A DNA stretch of 64,000 nt from IDS-8 sp040902105 (GTDB lineage: Bacteria > Pseudomonadota > Gammaproteobacteria > Steroidobacterales > Woeseiaceae). Every line of letters begins with the position of its first letter. Within the stretch, counting starts at the first letter, position 1. The notes under the pieces were generated by a model. It was not told the DNA's origin and made no database searches. It was given only the letters and a program-made list of their open reading frames with translations. Location: positions 1 through 64,000 of the forward strand of contig JBBDXW010000021.1 in assembly GCA_040902105.1 (NCBI GenBank), read 5' to 3'. Positions 44,316 through 52,841 of this stretch are shown in pieces. A program made the translations under genes and the position numbers.

Positions 44316-44463
44316 AAACCTCTCCTTTTACATAATCCTGCCGCCACAGGCACAGCTGCCAGGACCGTTCAGTCGTCGCGATAATCGCAACCGGTCATGC
44401 TTCAATCCTTGATTGAATCGACAGTTTTCGGAGATGGACAAACGCTGCCGTGAGCAACTGTGA

Positions 44464-44919
44464 TTATCGTTCCAGAATCAGATGCCCCTGGTGCATCAGG
44501 TATTCCAGCCACTTGTTGAGCACGATGTTGCGCCGCCAGCGAACGCCGAGTTCGCCACGGTGCGCGTTCGACAGGCGCCGCAGCTCAGCGTGCCGATGAT
44601 CGCCGCGGAGGCTCATCGCTTCGGCGAGGTGGCCGTCGAGATAGGCGCGAATCTTCATGTCGGGGTCCGCGATCCGCACGCCCTGCTCACGGAAGAAGTA
44701 CGACAACGATAATGTGATCGTGTATCTGCTGCGGTCGAGAATTTCGAGATGCAAGTCACAATCGCCGGCGACGCGCGACTGGTAGTAGCCGTCGAGGCGA
44801 TCGAGTTCTGGGATAACATGTTGCAAGCGCAGAAAATTACTTTCGTACAACAACATCAAACCAACGAAGCTTCGCGGCTTGATAATGGTCTGCGGTACAA
44901 GTTGACAGTCCAGAAACAT
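44464..44919 (-). CDS. DUF1249 (YqiB-like) protein
   Basis: 151 residues resembling the E. coli YqiB family: ESNFLRLQHVIPELDRLDGY followed by DCDLHLEILDRSRYTITLSL and SYFFREQGVRIADPDMKIRAYLDGHLAEA. Function unknown. The start at 44919 gives the usual N-terminal extension before the core motif. Confidence 0.78.
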   Translation of the reverse strand: MFLDCQLVPQTIIKPRSFVGLMLLYESNFLRLQHVIPELDRLDGYYQSRVAGDCDLHLEILDRSRYTITLSLSYFFREQGVRIADPDMKIRAYLDGHLAEAMSLRGDHRHAELRRLSNAHRGELGVRWRRNIVLNKWLEYLMHQGHLILER

Positions 44920-45008
44920 GGACTGAATATATCACAGCGATTTCGTTTCAGAAGGTATGCAATTACAGTTCCACTTTTCCTTTTTTCTTCGCGGAATTTG
45001 TCATAAAA

Positions 45009-45833
45009 TCAGGGTCGCACTCTGCGCTCGACGCCTGTACTATCCAGTATGCGGCTGGAAATTTCCTCTATCGAAAATTCCGTTGTGTCCACGTACGGTA
45101 TACCGTACTTCTTGAAAATCTTCTCGGCCTCGCGCAACTCGAAGCGCACTTGCTGCGCAGTTGAATAACGACCAAGGGCTCGTCGCTCCTTTCGAATCTG
45201 CCGCAGCCTCGCCGGTGCTATGGTGAGTCCGAACATCTTCGATTTTTGCGAGACCAGGAAATCCGGCAACGTCCCGCTATCGAATTCCTCGTCCGTCAAC
45301 GGGAAGTTGGCCGCATACACGCCGTACTGCAGCGCGAGGTAAAGGCACGTGGGTGTTTTACCGCTGCGCGAGACGCCAACCAGAATCACATCTGCCATTT
45401 CGTAGTTCTGCGTGATGCCGCCGTCGTCGTTGGCCAGTGCAAAATTCGTAGCCTCTATGCGTTTCATGTAACTTTCGATGTCGCTCATACCGTGGGCCCG
45501 ACCTGCAGTATGCGTCGACTTCTGTTTCAACTCCTGTTCGAGCGGCTCGAGAAAGACGTCGAAGATATCGAGGTGCAACCCCTCTGCCTGTTTCACGATC
45601 GCACGAAAATCGTCCTGCACGAGCGTCGAGAAAACGATCGGCTTGAGGGCCGCAGTTCGGGCCGCTTCGTTGATCTTCCGGACAGCTTCCCGTGCCTTGT
45701 CATTGGTATCTATAAATGGCAAAGTCACTTGCCGAAAATCCCGGCTGTCGAATTGCGTGAGCAGACTGTGGCCCAGCGTCTCGGCGGTGACACCGGTCTG
45801 ATCCGACAGAAAAAATACAGTACGTTCGCTCAT
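45009..45833 (-). CDS. ppsR: Phosphoenolpyruvate synthase regulatory protein (PSRP)
   Basis: Bifunctional serine/threonine kinase and Pi-dependent phosphorylase (DUF299) that inactivates or reactivates PEP synthase. The 274-residue protein starts MSERTVFFLSDQTGVTAETL and carries the P-loop GVSRSGKTPTCLYLA. Its target ppsA is divergently encoded 189 bases away, the arrangement expected for this regulator-target pair. A start 27 bases upstream is possible. Confidence 0.93.
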   Translation of the reverse strand: MSERTVFFLSDQTGVTAETLGHSLLTQFDSRDFRQVTLPFIDTNDKAREAVRKINEAARTAALKPIVFSTLVQDDFRAIVKQAEGLHLDIFDVFLEPLEQELKQKSTHTAGRAHGMSDIESYMKRIEATNFALANDDGGITQNYEMADVILVGVSRSGKTPTCLYLALQYGVYAANFPLTDEEFDSGTLPDFLVSQKSKMFGLTIAPARLRQIRKERRALGRYSTAQQVRFELREAEKIFKKYGIPYVDTTEFSIEEISSRILDSTGVERRVRP

Positions 45834-45882
45834 ATGGGAAATGTCCTGGATGGCCGCCATGGTGAATCCGCGCCGGTTCAGT

Positions 45883-45912
45883 GTACTTGACAGAGTACTG
45901 ATCTGTGTACTG
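45883..45912 (+). promoter_or_regulatory. Triple GTACT(T/G) direct repeat between ppsR and ppsA
   Basis: GTACTT at 45883, GTACTG at 45895 and GTACTG at 45907, exactly 12 bases apart, in the 188-base divergent intergenic region. The spacing of about one helical turn suggests binding of an oligomeric regulator on one face of the DNA, possibly controlling the ppsR/ppsA pair. No known binding protein is identified. Confidence 0.5.
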
Positions 45913-46021
45913 TGAAGTAGCGCCGGCGGAACGGGCTGCTACTGTTCTCGCCTGACACCGTTCAATGGGCTAGCATTGGTCGATTGCTCATTTCCTCGTT
46001 CGTGACACAAGGGAGCCAGAT

Positions 46022-48391
46022 TTGGAGCCGTACGTTATCGAGTTGAAGAAGCTCGGAATGCAAGATATCGAGCTGGTCGGCGGAAAGAATGCGTCCCTCG
46101 GAGAGATGATCGGCAAACTCGGCGAACTGGGCGTCTCGGTGCCAGGCGGATTTGCCACAACCTCGGCCGCTTATCGCGATTTCCTGAAAAACGACAATCT
46201 CGATCGCCGCATTCGCGACAAGCTCGAGCACCTGGACGTTGATGACATCCAGGCGCTCACGGATGCAGGCAGAACGATTCGAGCGTGGATCGCGGACGCT
46301 CCGCTTCCTGAGCGCCTGATGCACGACGTCGAAGTTGCCTGGAAGAGCATGTCCAACGGCGATGACATTCGGGTCGCCGTGCGATCGTCGGCGACCGCGG
46401 AAGACTTGCCCGACGCATCGTTCGCCGGTCAGCAGGAGACATTTTTGAACGTCCGCGGACTCGATCATCTCGTAAGTGCCATGCACCAGGTGTTTGCATC
46501 GCTCTTCAACGATCGCGCAATCGCATACCGAGTCCACCAGGGCTTCGATCACGCACAGGTCGCGCTCTCGGTTGGCGTGCAGCACATGGTGCGTAGCGAC
46601 ATTGGCGCTGCGGGCGTGATGTTCACCCTGGACACGGAATCCGGCTTCAGGCATGCGGTGTTTATCACGTCATCTTTCGGTTTGGGCGAAACCGTGGTTC
46701 AGGGCGCCGTCAACCCCGACGAGTTTTACGTTTACAAACCGGCACTGGAAAAGGGCAACTTTCCGATACTGCGCAAAAATCTCGGCAGCAAGGCCATCAA
46801 GATGGTCTTCAGCGATGATCCTGTTCCCGGCAAAACGGTCGAAACGGTCGACGTCGAGGAATCCGCGAGCCAGACATTTTCACTGACCGACGCCGAGATC
46901 ATCGAGCTTGCGCAGACTGCCGTAACGATTGAAAAACACTACGGCCGGCCGATGGACATCGAATGGGGCAAGGACGGCTCGGACGGCAAACTGTACATAC
47001 TCCAGGCGCGGCCGGAAACCGTCCAGAGTCGAAGCGGCAGGACCATTCATCGGTTCAGCCTGCGGGACCGCTCGACCGTGCTGAGCAAGGGCCGCAGCAT
47101 CGGGCAGAAAATCGGTGTCGGCACCGCCAAGATCATTCAGGACGCGTCGGAGATGGGTCGCATACAACCGGGAGACGTTCTGGTCTCGGACATGACGGAT
47201 CCCGACTGGGAACCCGTGATGAAACGTGCGTCGGCGATAGTAACGAACCGCGGCGGTCGCACCTGTCACGCCGCAATCATCGCGCGGGAACTCGGCATCC
47301 CGGCGGTCGTCGGTTGTGGCGACGCAACCACGGCAATTAAAGACGGCACGGACGTTACCGTCAGTTGTGCCGAAGGCGATGCAGGCTTCGTCTATGAAGG
47401 GCGACTGAGATACGAAGAAAAGGAAATACAGCTGGACTCGCTGCCGCAGATACCGGTGAAAATCATGATGAACGTCGGTAATCCCGATCGGGCGTTCGAT
47501 TTCGCAAATATCCCGAATCACGGCGTGGGACTTGCGCGTCTCGAATTCATCATCAACAGGATGATCGGAGTCCATCCGAACGCGCTGCTCGAATATGACA
47601 AACAGGATGCCGACACGCGCGAAGCCATCGATGAACAAATGGCCGGTTATGACAACCCTGTCCGATTCTTCGTGGACAAGCTTGCCGAGGGAATCAGCAC
47701 CATTGCCGCTGCTTTTGCACCGGAACCGGTTATCGTCAGATTGTCGGACTTCAAGACCAACGAGTACGCCAACCTGATCGGCGGCGAAGCATACGAACCC
47801 AAGGAGGAAAACCCGATGCTCGGGTTTCGCGGCGCAGCGCGCTATGTATCGGCGAGCTTCCGGCCGTGCTTCGAGCTGGAGTGCGCGGCCCTTCGCAAGG
47901 TGCGCAACGACATGGGCCTGAAAAACGTGCAGGTCATGATTCCGTTCGTTCGGACCGTGGCCCAGGGCAGGCAGGTGATCGAGTTGCTGGAGCAGAACGG
48001 TCTCCGGCGCGGAGAAGACGGACTCAAAATCATCATGATGTCCGAATTGCCCACCAATGCCCTGCTCGCCGACCAGTACCTGGAAGATTTCGACGGCATG
48101 TCCATAGGCTCCAACGACATGACCCAGCTGGCGCTCGGCCTCGACCGCGATTCCGCGCTCATTGCCGATTTGTTCGACGAACGCGACGAGGCAGTCAAAG
48201 CGCTACTCTCGTTGACCATCAAGGCTTGCAAGGCGAAGGGCAAATACGTGGGGATCTGCGGCCAGGGCCCGTCGGATCATCCGGATTTGGCGAAATGGCT
48301 GGTCGCCCAGGGAATCGACAGTGTTTCGCTGAATCCCGACACGGTGGTCGAAACCTGGATGTTCCTGGCCGGCCAGTCAGTAGCGGGTTAA
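46022..48391 (+). CDS. ppsA: Phosphoenolpyruvate synthase
   Basis: Converts pyruvate and ATP to PEP, AMP and Pi in gluconeogenesis. The 789-residue protein, with a TTG start (MEPYVIELKKLGMQDIELVG), has the ATP-grasp N-domain, the phospho-carrier His in NRGGRTCHAAIIARELGIPA, the QARPETVQ and EHK-type segments and a TIM-barrel PEP domain with GQGPSDHPDLAKWLVAQGID and LALGLDRDSALIADLFDERD. Divergent to its regulator ppsR. Normal length of about 790. Confidence 0.96.
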   Translation: MEPYVIELKKLGMQDIELVGGKNASLGEMIGKLGELGVSVPGGFATTSAAYRDFLKNDNLDRRIRDKLEHLDVDDIQALTDAGRTIRAWIADAPLPERLMHDVEVAWKSMSNGDDIRVAVRSSATAEDLPDASFAGQQETFLNVRGLDHLVSAMHQVFASLFNDRAIAYRVHQGFDHAQVALSVGVQHMVRSDIGAAGVMFTLDTESGFRHAVFITSSFGLGETVVQGAVNPDEFYVYKPALEKGNFPILRKNLGSKAIKMVFSDDPVPGKTVETVDVEESASQTFSLTDAEIIELAQTAVTIEKHYGRPMDIEWGKDGSDGKLYILQARPETVQSRSGRTIHRFSLRDRSTVLSKGRSIGQKIGVGTAKIIQDASEMGRIQPGDVLVSDMTDPDWEPVMKRASAIVTNRGGRTCHAAIIARELGIPAVVGCGDATTAIKDGTDVTVSCAEGDAGFVYEGRLRYEEKEIQLDSLPQIPVKIMMNVGNPDRAFDFANIPNHGVGLARLEFIINRMIGVHPNALLEYDKQDADTREAIDEQMAGYDNPVRFFVDKLAEGISTIAAAFAPEPVIVRLSDFKTNEYANLIGGEAYEPKEENPMLGFRGAARYVSASFRPCFELECAALRKVRNDMGLKNVQVMIPFVRTVAQGRQVIELLEQNGLRRGEDGLKIIMMSELPTNALLADQYLEDFDGMSIGSNDMTQLALGLDRDSALIADLFDERDEAVKALLSLTIKACKAKGKYVGICGQGPSDHPDLAKWLVAQGIDSVSLNPDTVVETWMFLAGQSVAG

Positions 48392-48419
48392 TGGTGCCGG
48401 ACCCACGACACCGTGCACT

Positions 48420-49100
48420 TCAGAACCGTTCGTAACGCGACCTTTTCTGCCACCGAATGCGCGGCAGCCACAGGCCCAGAACGATGCCCACGATCAGCAC
48501 CAGGGCGCCCGCCAGAAACCAGTTGCGGGTCGTCTGGCCTGAAAGCGCCTGGTTCTCCTGCTCCAGGATGCTGACCTTGATTTCCGCATCCGTCAGTTGC
48601 TGGCGCAGATCCTTGTTCTGGCGATCGATCGCCAGGGTATTTGACGCGGTCTGCTTTATATCGTCGAGTTCCGTCTGCAGCGCCTGCTTGTCGCGTTCGA
48701 GAGCGGCAATCGACGTCGTCGCGTTGTCGTATTGCCCTTTGATGGCATCGAGCTGGGATGTCAGGGTGCTGCCGCGGGTAGTCGCGTTCGTGAGCTGGCC
48801 GGTCAGTCGCTCCAGCTGTTCGCGCGCGGAGGGCTCGTTCATCAGGTAGCGGGTGAGAACCCATCCTTCCGTTCCTCCGCCCGTGCGAACCCGTGCATAA
48901 CCGGTTTCGCGATCCCGTTCGAGCACCTCGACCTGGGTGCCGCTTTGCACCATGCGAGTAATGGCATGCTCTGTGGTTGGCCCTGTACGCAACATGGCCT
49001 CGAACTGGTCGCTGACCCAGGCTGGTTCGGCCTGGACAGCCGCTGCGGCAAGGAGGCATGAGCCCGATATTATTATTGTTCGCACAACCCGTTTGATCAT
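48420..49100 (-). CDS. TIGR04211 family SH3-domain protein (YgiM-like)
   Basis: 226-residue exported or membrane-anchored protein: an N-terminal signal (MIKRVVRTIIISGSCLLAAA, AVQA), a bacterial SH3 domain with EVLERDRETGYARVRTGGGTEGWVL, a coiled-coil segment (LTSQLDAIKGQYDNATTSIA) and a C-terminal membrane helix (NWFLAGALVLIVGIVLGLWL). This layout is the E. coli YgiM class of unknown function. Confidence 0.85.
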   Translation of the reverse strand: MIKRVVRTIIISGSCLLAAAAVQAEPAWVSDQFEAMLRTGPTTEHAITRMVQSGTQVEVLERDRETGYARVRTGGGTEGWVLTRYLMNEPSAREQLERLTGQLTNATTRGSTLTSQLDAIKGQYDNATTSIAALERDKQALQTELDDIKQTASNTLAIDRQNKDLRQQLTDAEIKVSILEQENQALSGQTTRNWFLAGALVLIVGIVLGLWLPRIRWQKRSRYERF

Positions 49101-49128
49101 CGCTTTTAAGCCACCCCACCCAAGGAAC

Positions 49129-49743
49129 TCAACTATAAGGCAAGCCGTTCGACTTTTGCCAGAGCGCGATGTAGTTCATCGCGGGCATCGCATAGAGGCG
49201 GACGCGCGACATACCGGAAGAGCGCGCAAAACGATCGAGGTCGTCAAGGTCGCGAATACCCATCGACGAGTTTCGTTGCCGCAGCGATGCGTCAAAGCGG
49301 GCATTGCTGTCGCTGCTGAATTGGCCGGAAAAATTGAAAGGGCCGTAAAGGCAGAACACGCCGCCATCGGGAAGGACGCGGCCGACGAGTTCAAACATGC
49401 GTTCCACGGCGTGAATGCTCATGATGTGCGCCGTATTCGCGGAAAATACGGCATCCGATTCCATCGCCAGCCCCTCGGCGCGCTCGACGTCCAGCTCCAG
49501 CGGTGGCTTGACGTTACGCGGACCGCCCCTTTGCAGTGCCTGCAGAATAGTCGCGTGATTTTCGGGCAGGTCGCTGGTCTGCCAGGTCAGGTGCGGCAAT
49601 TCCGCGCCGAAAAAGACCGCGTGCTGTCCAGTGCCGGAGCCGATCTCCAGCACGTGCCGTACGCTGCCGAACTCCTTGCGCAACACCTCCAGAATCGGCC
49701 CCTTGTTGCGTTCCGACGCCGGTGAATTCGGCAAGATATCCAT
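49129..49743 (-). CDS. DUF938 SAM-dependent methyltransferase
   Basis: 204 residues of the DUF938 Rossmann methyltransferase family: NSPASERNKGPILEVL, the SAM motif VLEIGSGTGQHAVFFGAEL, NTAHIMSIHAVERMFELVGR and the C-terminal MSRVRLYAMPAMNYIALW. Function unknown. It is immediately upstream of orn on the same strand (1 base apart); transcription is shared. Confidence 0.88.
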   Translation of the reverse strand: MDILPNSPASERNKGPILEVLRKEFGSVRHVLEIGSGTGQHAVFFGAELPHLTWQTSDLPENHATILQALQRGGPRNVKPPLELDVERAEGLAMESDAVFSANTAHIMSIHAVERMFELVGRVLPDGGVFCLYGPFNFSGQFSSDSNARFDASLRQRNSSMGIRDLDDLDRFARSSGMSRVRLYAMPAMNYIALWQKSNGLPYS

Positions 49744-50322
49744 TCAGCCTGCGCGCAAAGCCTGCTGATTGAACAGCGTCTCGCGGTAGTAGCGAAGTTC
49801 TGCTATGGAATCGCGGATGTCCTCGAGTGCGCGGTGCGACGATTCCTTGCTGTAACCTTTCGCAACAACAGGGGCCCACAGCTGCGCGAGAATTTTCAGA
49901 CTGCTGACGTCGAGGTTACGGTAATGAAAAAATGCTTCCAGGAGCGGCATCTGCCGAGCCAGGAAACGTCGGTCCTGGCAAATGCTGTTGCCGCACATCG
50001 GGGACACGCCCTGCTCTACATGCTCCTTCACGAAGTCCAGGGTCCGTTGTTCTGCCTCGGCCATGCCGAGTTCGCTCGCCAGCACGCGTGCTATGAGTCC
50101 GGACTCGCGATGCTGTTTCGTATTCCACGCGTCCATGTTTTCCATGACGGCCTGCGGCTGGTGCACGACCAGCACCGGACCCACCGCAATTTCGTTCAGG
50201 TACTTGTCGGTAACGATGACCGCGATCTCGATAATCTCGTCCGTACCCGTATCCAACCCGGTCATTTCGAGATCAATCCAGATCAGGTTCGATGTCCGGG
50301 AATGCTCCATTGATCCACTCAT
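49744..50322 (-). CDS. orn: Oligoribonuclease
   Basis: DEDDh exonuclease that degrades 2-5-nt RNAs and pGpG. The 192-residue protein has LIWIDLEMTGLDTGTDEIIE, the SLKILAQLWAP region, and the C-terminal HRALEDIRDSIAELRYYRET with catalytic residues Asp/Glu/Asp/His spread as in the family. A second Met-start of 15 residues at the N-terminus lies upstream of the canonical one; I kept the longer start. It is divergent from rsgA. Confidence 0.94.
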   Translation of the reverse strand: MSGSMEHSRTSNLIWIDLEMTGLDTGTDEIIEIAVIVTDKYLNEIAVGPVLVVHQPQAVMENMDAWNTKQHRESGLIARVLASELGMAEAEQRTLDFVKEHVEQGVSPMCGNSICQDRRFLARQMPLLEAFFHYRNLDVSSLKILAQLWAPVVAKGYSKESSHRALEDIRDSIAELRYYRETLFNQQALRAG

Positions 50323-50464
50323 GGTGTTGTGCTCATTCGTTTCTACAAGCTCGTTTTCGCCGGTGTCTTTAAGTACCTGTGCCCGAGTTTAGCAGCCGTC
50401 GGGGATGCAAGGCCTCCGGCATGGCGGCATACTGCGCATTCCCCTGAATACTCACTGGACACGA

Positions 50465-51406
50465 ATGACCGAAGCAGAATCGTCAATTCAGGGTGCCGAA
50501 GTGGCACCCGAGCGGAACGCCCTTGTAATTGCGACGTATGGCCGCAGGCTGGGGCTCAGACTGGGCGAGGGAGGCGACGGTACAGGGCGCATTAAAGGCA
50601 AAACAATTCAGCCCGTTTGTGGCGACAAGGTCGAGGTACAGCCGATCCCCAATGAACCCGAATGGCTGGTGACCAAAATACTACCACGGGATAATCAGCT
50701 CACACGACCGAACCAGCGCGGCAAAGTCGAAGTCCTCGCCGCCAATCTCGATGCCATTGTCGTTGTCGTTGCCGACCTGCCCGTACCTGACTGGTACATC
50801 GTCGACCGGTACATCTGCGCCGCCGAATTGATCGGCGCCGCAACTGCAGTCACCTTCAACAAGGCGGATCTCGGCGAGATTGAACAATCCTCGGCAAGCG
50901 CACTCGCGGAATACGCCAATATCGGCTACGTCACGTTACGCTGCAGCGCGAAGCACGACACCAACCTGCAACCACTGGTCGACTTCCTGGCCTGCCGAAC
51001 GGCCATCATCGTCGGTCAGTCCGGTGTCGGAAAATCAAGTATTATCAATAAGATCACTTCCGTCGGTGAGCGCGATACCGCGGAGCTTTCGCACTCCCGC
51101 GGCGAAGGCCGGCATACCACGGTGAACTCGGTACTGCTGCCGCTCGCCAACGGCGGCGCCGTCATCGATTCGCCGGGCGTACGCGACTACGCACCGGCTA
51201 TAGACAACCCCGCGGATGCGGTGCAGGGCTTTCGCGAGATCCGCGAGGCGGGTTTCCACTGCAGGTTCAGCAACTGTCGTCACCTGCGGGAGCCCGGCTG
51301 CAAGGCCAAGGCGGACGTTGCAACTGGCAAAATCAGCGCTAGGCGTTACGAAAGTTACCGGCGGCTATTGCTGTCGACAGAGCGACTCGCAGACCGGTTC
51401 AAGTAG
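50465..51406 (+). CDS. rsgA: Ribosome small subunit-dependent GTPase RsgA
   Basis: GTPase that assists late 30S maturation and is classically encoded beside orn. The 313-residue protein has an OB-fold N-domain (LVIATYGRRLGLRLGEG), the circularly permuted GTPase with NKAD (VTFNKADLG), IIVGQSGVGKSSIINKI, SRGEGRHTTVNSVLLPLANG, SPGVRDYAPAIDNPADAV and the zinc-binding Cys-His motif CRFSNCRHLREPGCKAK. Frame is open 60 bases upstream, but the Met at 50465 is the normal start. Confidence 0.95.
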   Translation: MTEAESSIQGAEVAPERNALVIATYGRRLGLRLGEGGDGTGRIKGKTIQPVCGDKVEVQPIPNEPEWLVTKILPRDNQLTRPNQRGKVEVLAANLDAIVVVVADLPVPDWYIVDRYICAAELIGAATAVTFNKADLGEIEQSSASALAEYANIGYVTLRCSAKHDTNLQPLVDFLACRTAIIVGQSGVGKSSIINKITSVGERDTAELSHSRGEGRHTTVNSVLLPLANGGAVIDSPGVRDYAPAIDNPADAVQGFREIREAGFHCRFSNCRHLREPGCKAKADVATGKISARRYESYRRLLLSTERLADRFK

Positions 51407-51423
51407 CGAAAGGGGAGACGCGA

Positions 51424-51503
51424 AATGGGGGACAGTGACCTTTTCTTCGGGACCGAAATAGGGACAGTGACCTTTTCTTCGATAAAAGGTCACTGTCCCC
51501 CTA
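51424..51503. repeat. GGGGACAGTGACC palindromic repeat, copy 2
   Basis: Direct copies of GGGACAGTGACCTTTTCTTC at about 51429 and 51461, and inverted AAAAGGTCACTGTCCCC at 51484-51500. It lies between rsgA and the HIT gene, and the last bases form the HIT gene stop codon (TAG on the minus strand). Copies 1 and 3 are at 31342 and 54553. Confidence 0.8.
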
Positions 51504-51854
51504 ACCCGGCGGCCAGCGAAACGCCCGTCCTCCCAGCAAGTGGAGGTGAATGTGGAATACGGACTGTCCTGCACCTTCCCCGCAGTTCATCACGACGCGG
51601 TAGCCGCTTTCGTCGACGCCCTCTTCTTTCGCTATGTTCTGCGCAGCCAGGAACAGGCGACCGACGTCGTCGACCTCGTCGTCAGACAGGTCATTGATCG
51701 TCGCGACGTGGTTGCGCGGAATAATCAGAATATGGGTCGGCGCCTGGGGATTGATATCGCGAAACGCCAGGACCTCATCGTTCTCGTAGACGATATCCGC
51801 GCCGATCTTGCCGGCGGCAATTTTGCAGAAAAGACAGTCTTCCTCGCTTACCAT
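51501..51854 (-). CDS. HIT family protein (HinT-like)
   Basis: 117 residues with the HIT motif HxHxH as HIHLHLLGGR and the N-terminal CLFCKIAAGKIGADIVYEND. HinT enzymes are purine nucleoside phosphoramidases and related AMP-lysine hydrolases. It is upstream of the minus-strand recR-ybaB-dnaX block (25 bases from recR), so it may be the last gene of that operon. Confidence 0.9.
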   Translation of the reverse strand: MVSEEDCLFCKIAAGKIGADIVYENDEVLAFRDINPQAPTHILIIPRNHVATINDLSDDEVDDVGRLFLAAQNIAKEEGVDESGYRVVMNCGEGAGQSVFHIHLHLLGGRAFRWPPG

Positions 51855-51878
51855 GGTTTCTCCTCGGTCGGGCCCCGC

Positions 51879-52478
51879 TCAATCGACGATGCGGCGCCCG
51901 AAAAAAGCGTGCGACAACGTCCCGCCGTCGACGTACTCGAGTTCGCCGCCCAAGGGTACGCCATGCGCAATACGGCTCGCCGGCACGTGGTGCCTGCCTG
52001 CCATGTCGGCCAGATAGTGCGCGGTCGCGTCTCCTTCGACGGTCGGATTGGTGGCGATAATGAGTTCCTGAAATGTCTCGCTGGCCAGCCGCTGCTCGAG
52101 CTTGTCGAGGCCAAGCTCGTTCGGGCCGATACCGTCGAGCGGCGATAAATGCCCCATCAACACGAAGTAATGGCCCTTGTATCCGGTTGCATCTTCGACT
52201 GCCATGACGTCGGCTGGCGATTCCACGACGCAGAGAAGCGTTTCATCGCGACCGGCTGAACCGCAGATGCCGCACAGATCGCGCTCCGAAAACATCCGGC
52301 AACGCCCGCAATGGTCGATGCCTGCAACAGCTTCTGCCAGCGCCTTCGACAGTTGCGAGGCACCGTCACGGTCGCGTTCAAGCAAATGGAACGCGATCCG
52401 CTGGGCCGATTTTCGGCCGACGCCCGGCATGCAGCGCAACGCGTCGATCAGCCGAACGAGCAACGGGGAGAATGACAC
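51879..52478 (-). CDS. recR: Recombination protein RecR
   Basis: Works with RecF and RecO in loading RecA at single-strand gaps. The 199-residue protein has the helix-hairpin-helix ALRCMPGVGRKSAQRIAFHL, the zinc motif CGRCRMFSERDLCGICGS, and the Toprim core with ETLLCVVESPADVMAVEDAT and the end GGELEYVDGGTLSHAFFGRR. Starts with GTG; a stop codon of ybaB lies 39 bases before it. Conserved order dnaX-ybaB-recR supports the start. Confidence 0.95.
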   Translation of the reverse strand: MSFSPLLVRLIDALRCMPGVGRKSAQRIAFHLLERDRDGASQLSKALAEAVAGIDHCGRCRMFSERDLCGICGSAGRDETLLCVVESPADVMAVEDATGYKGHYFVLMGHLSPLDGIGPNELGLDKLEQRLASETFQELIIATNPTVEGDATAHYLADMAGRHHVPASRIAHGVPLGGELEYVDGGTLSHAFFGRRIVD

Positions 52479-52517
52479 CTTCAGTTGGCCTGCAAGCTGG
52501 ATGAGTGAGCCGGTGAA

Positions 52518-52841
52518 CTAGAACGGCAACTTCATTCCGGGAGGCAGATTCAGGCCTTTGGCCATCCCTGAAAATTTCTCCTGCACGGTTTTCTCGACGC
52601 GGCGCAAAACGTCGTTGAATGCCGCAACAATGAGGTCTTCCAGCATTTCCTTGTCATCGCCGAGCAGCGAGGTATCGATGTCGAGCGACTTTACCTCGTG
52701 CTTGCACGTCATCGTGATTTTGACCATGCCGCCACCGGACTCACCGGTTACCGTCATGCGCGCCATTTCTTCCTGCGCCTTTTGCATTTCGGCCTGCATC
52801 TGCTGGGCCTGTTTCATTAGCTGGCCAATGCCGCCTTTCAT
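52518..52841 (-). CDS. ybaB: Nucleoid-associated protein YbaB/EbfC
   Basis: 107-residue DNA-binding protein (MKGGIGQLMKQAQQMQAEMQ, then MAKGLNLPPGMKLPF at the end) that binds DNA as a dimer. It overlaps dnaX by four bases (ATGA), so the two are translationally coupled, and precedes recR. Confidence 0.95.
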   Translation of the reverse strand: MKGGIGQLMKQAQQMQAEMQKAQEEMARMTVTGESGGGMVKITMTCKHEVKSLDIDTSLLGDDKEMLEDLIVAAFNDVLRRVEKTVQEKFSGMAKGLNLPPGMKLPF

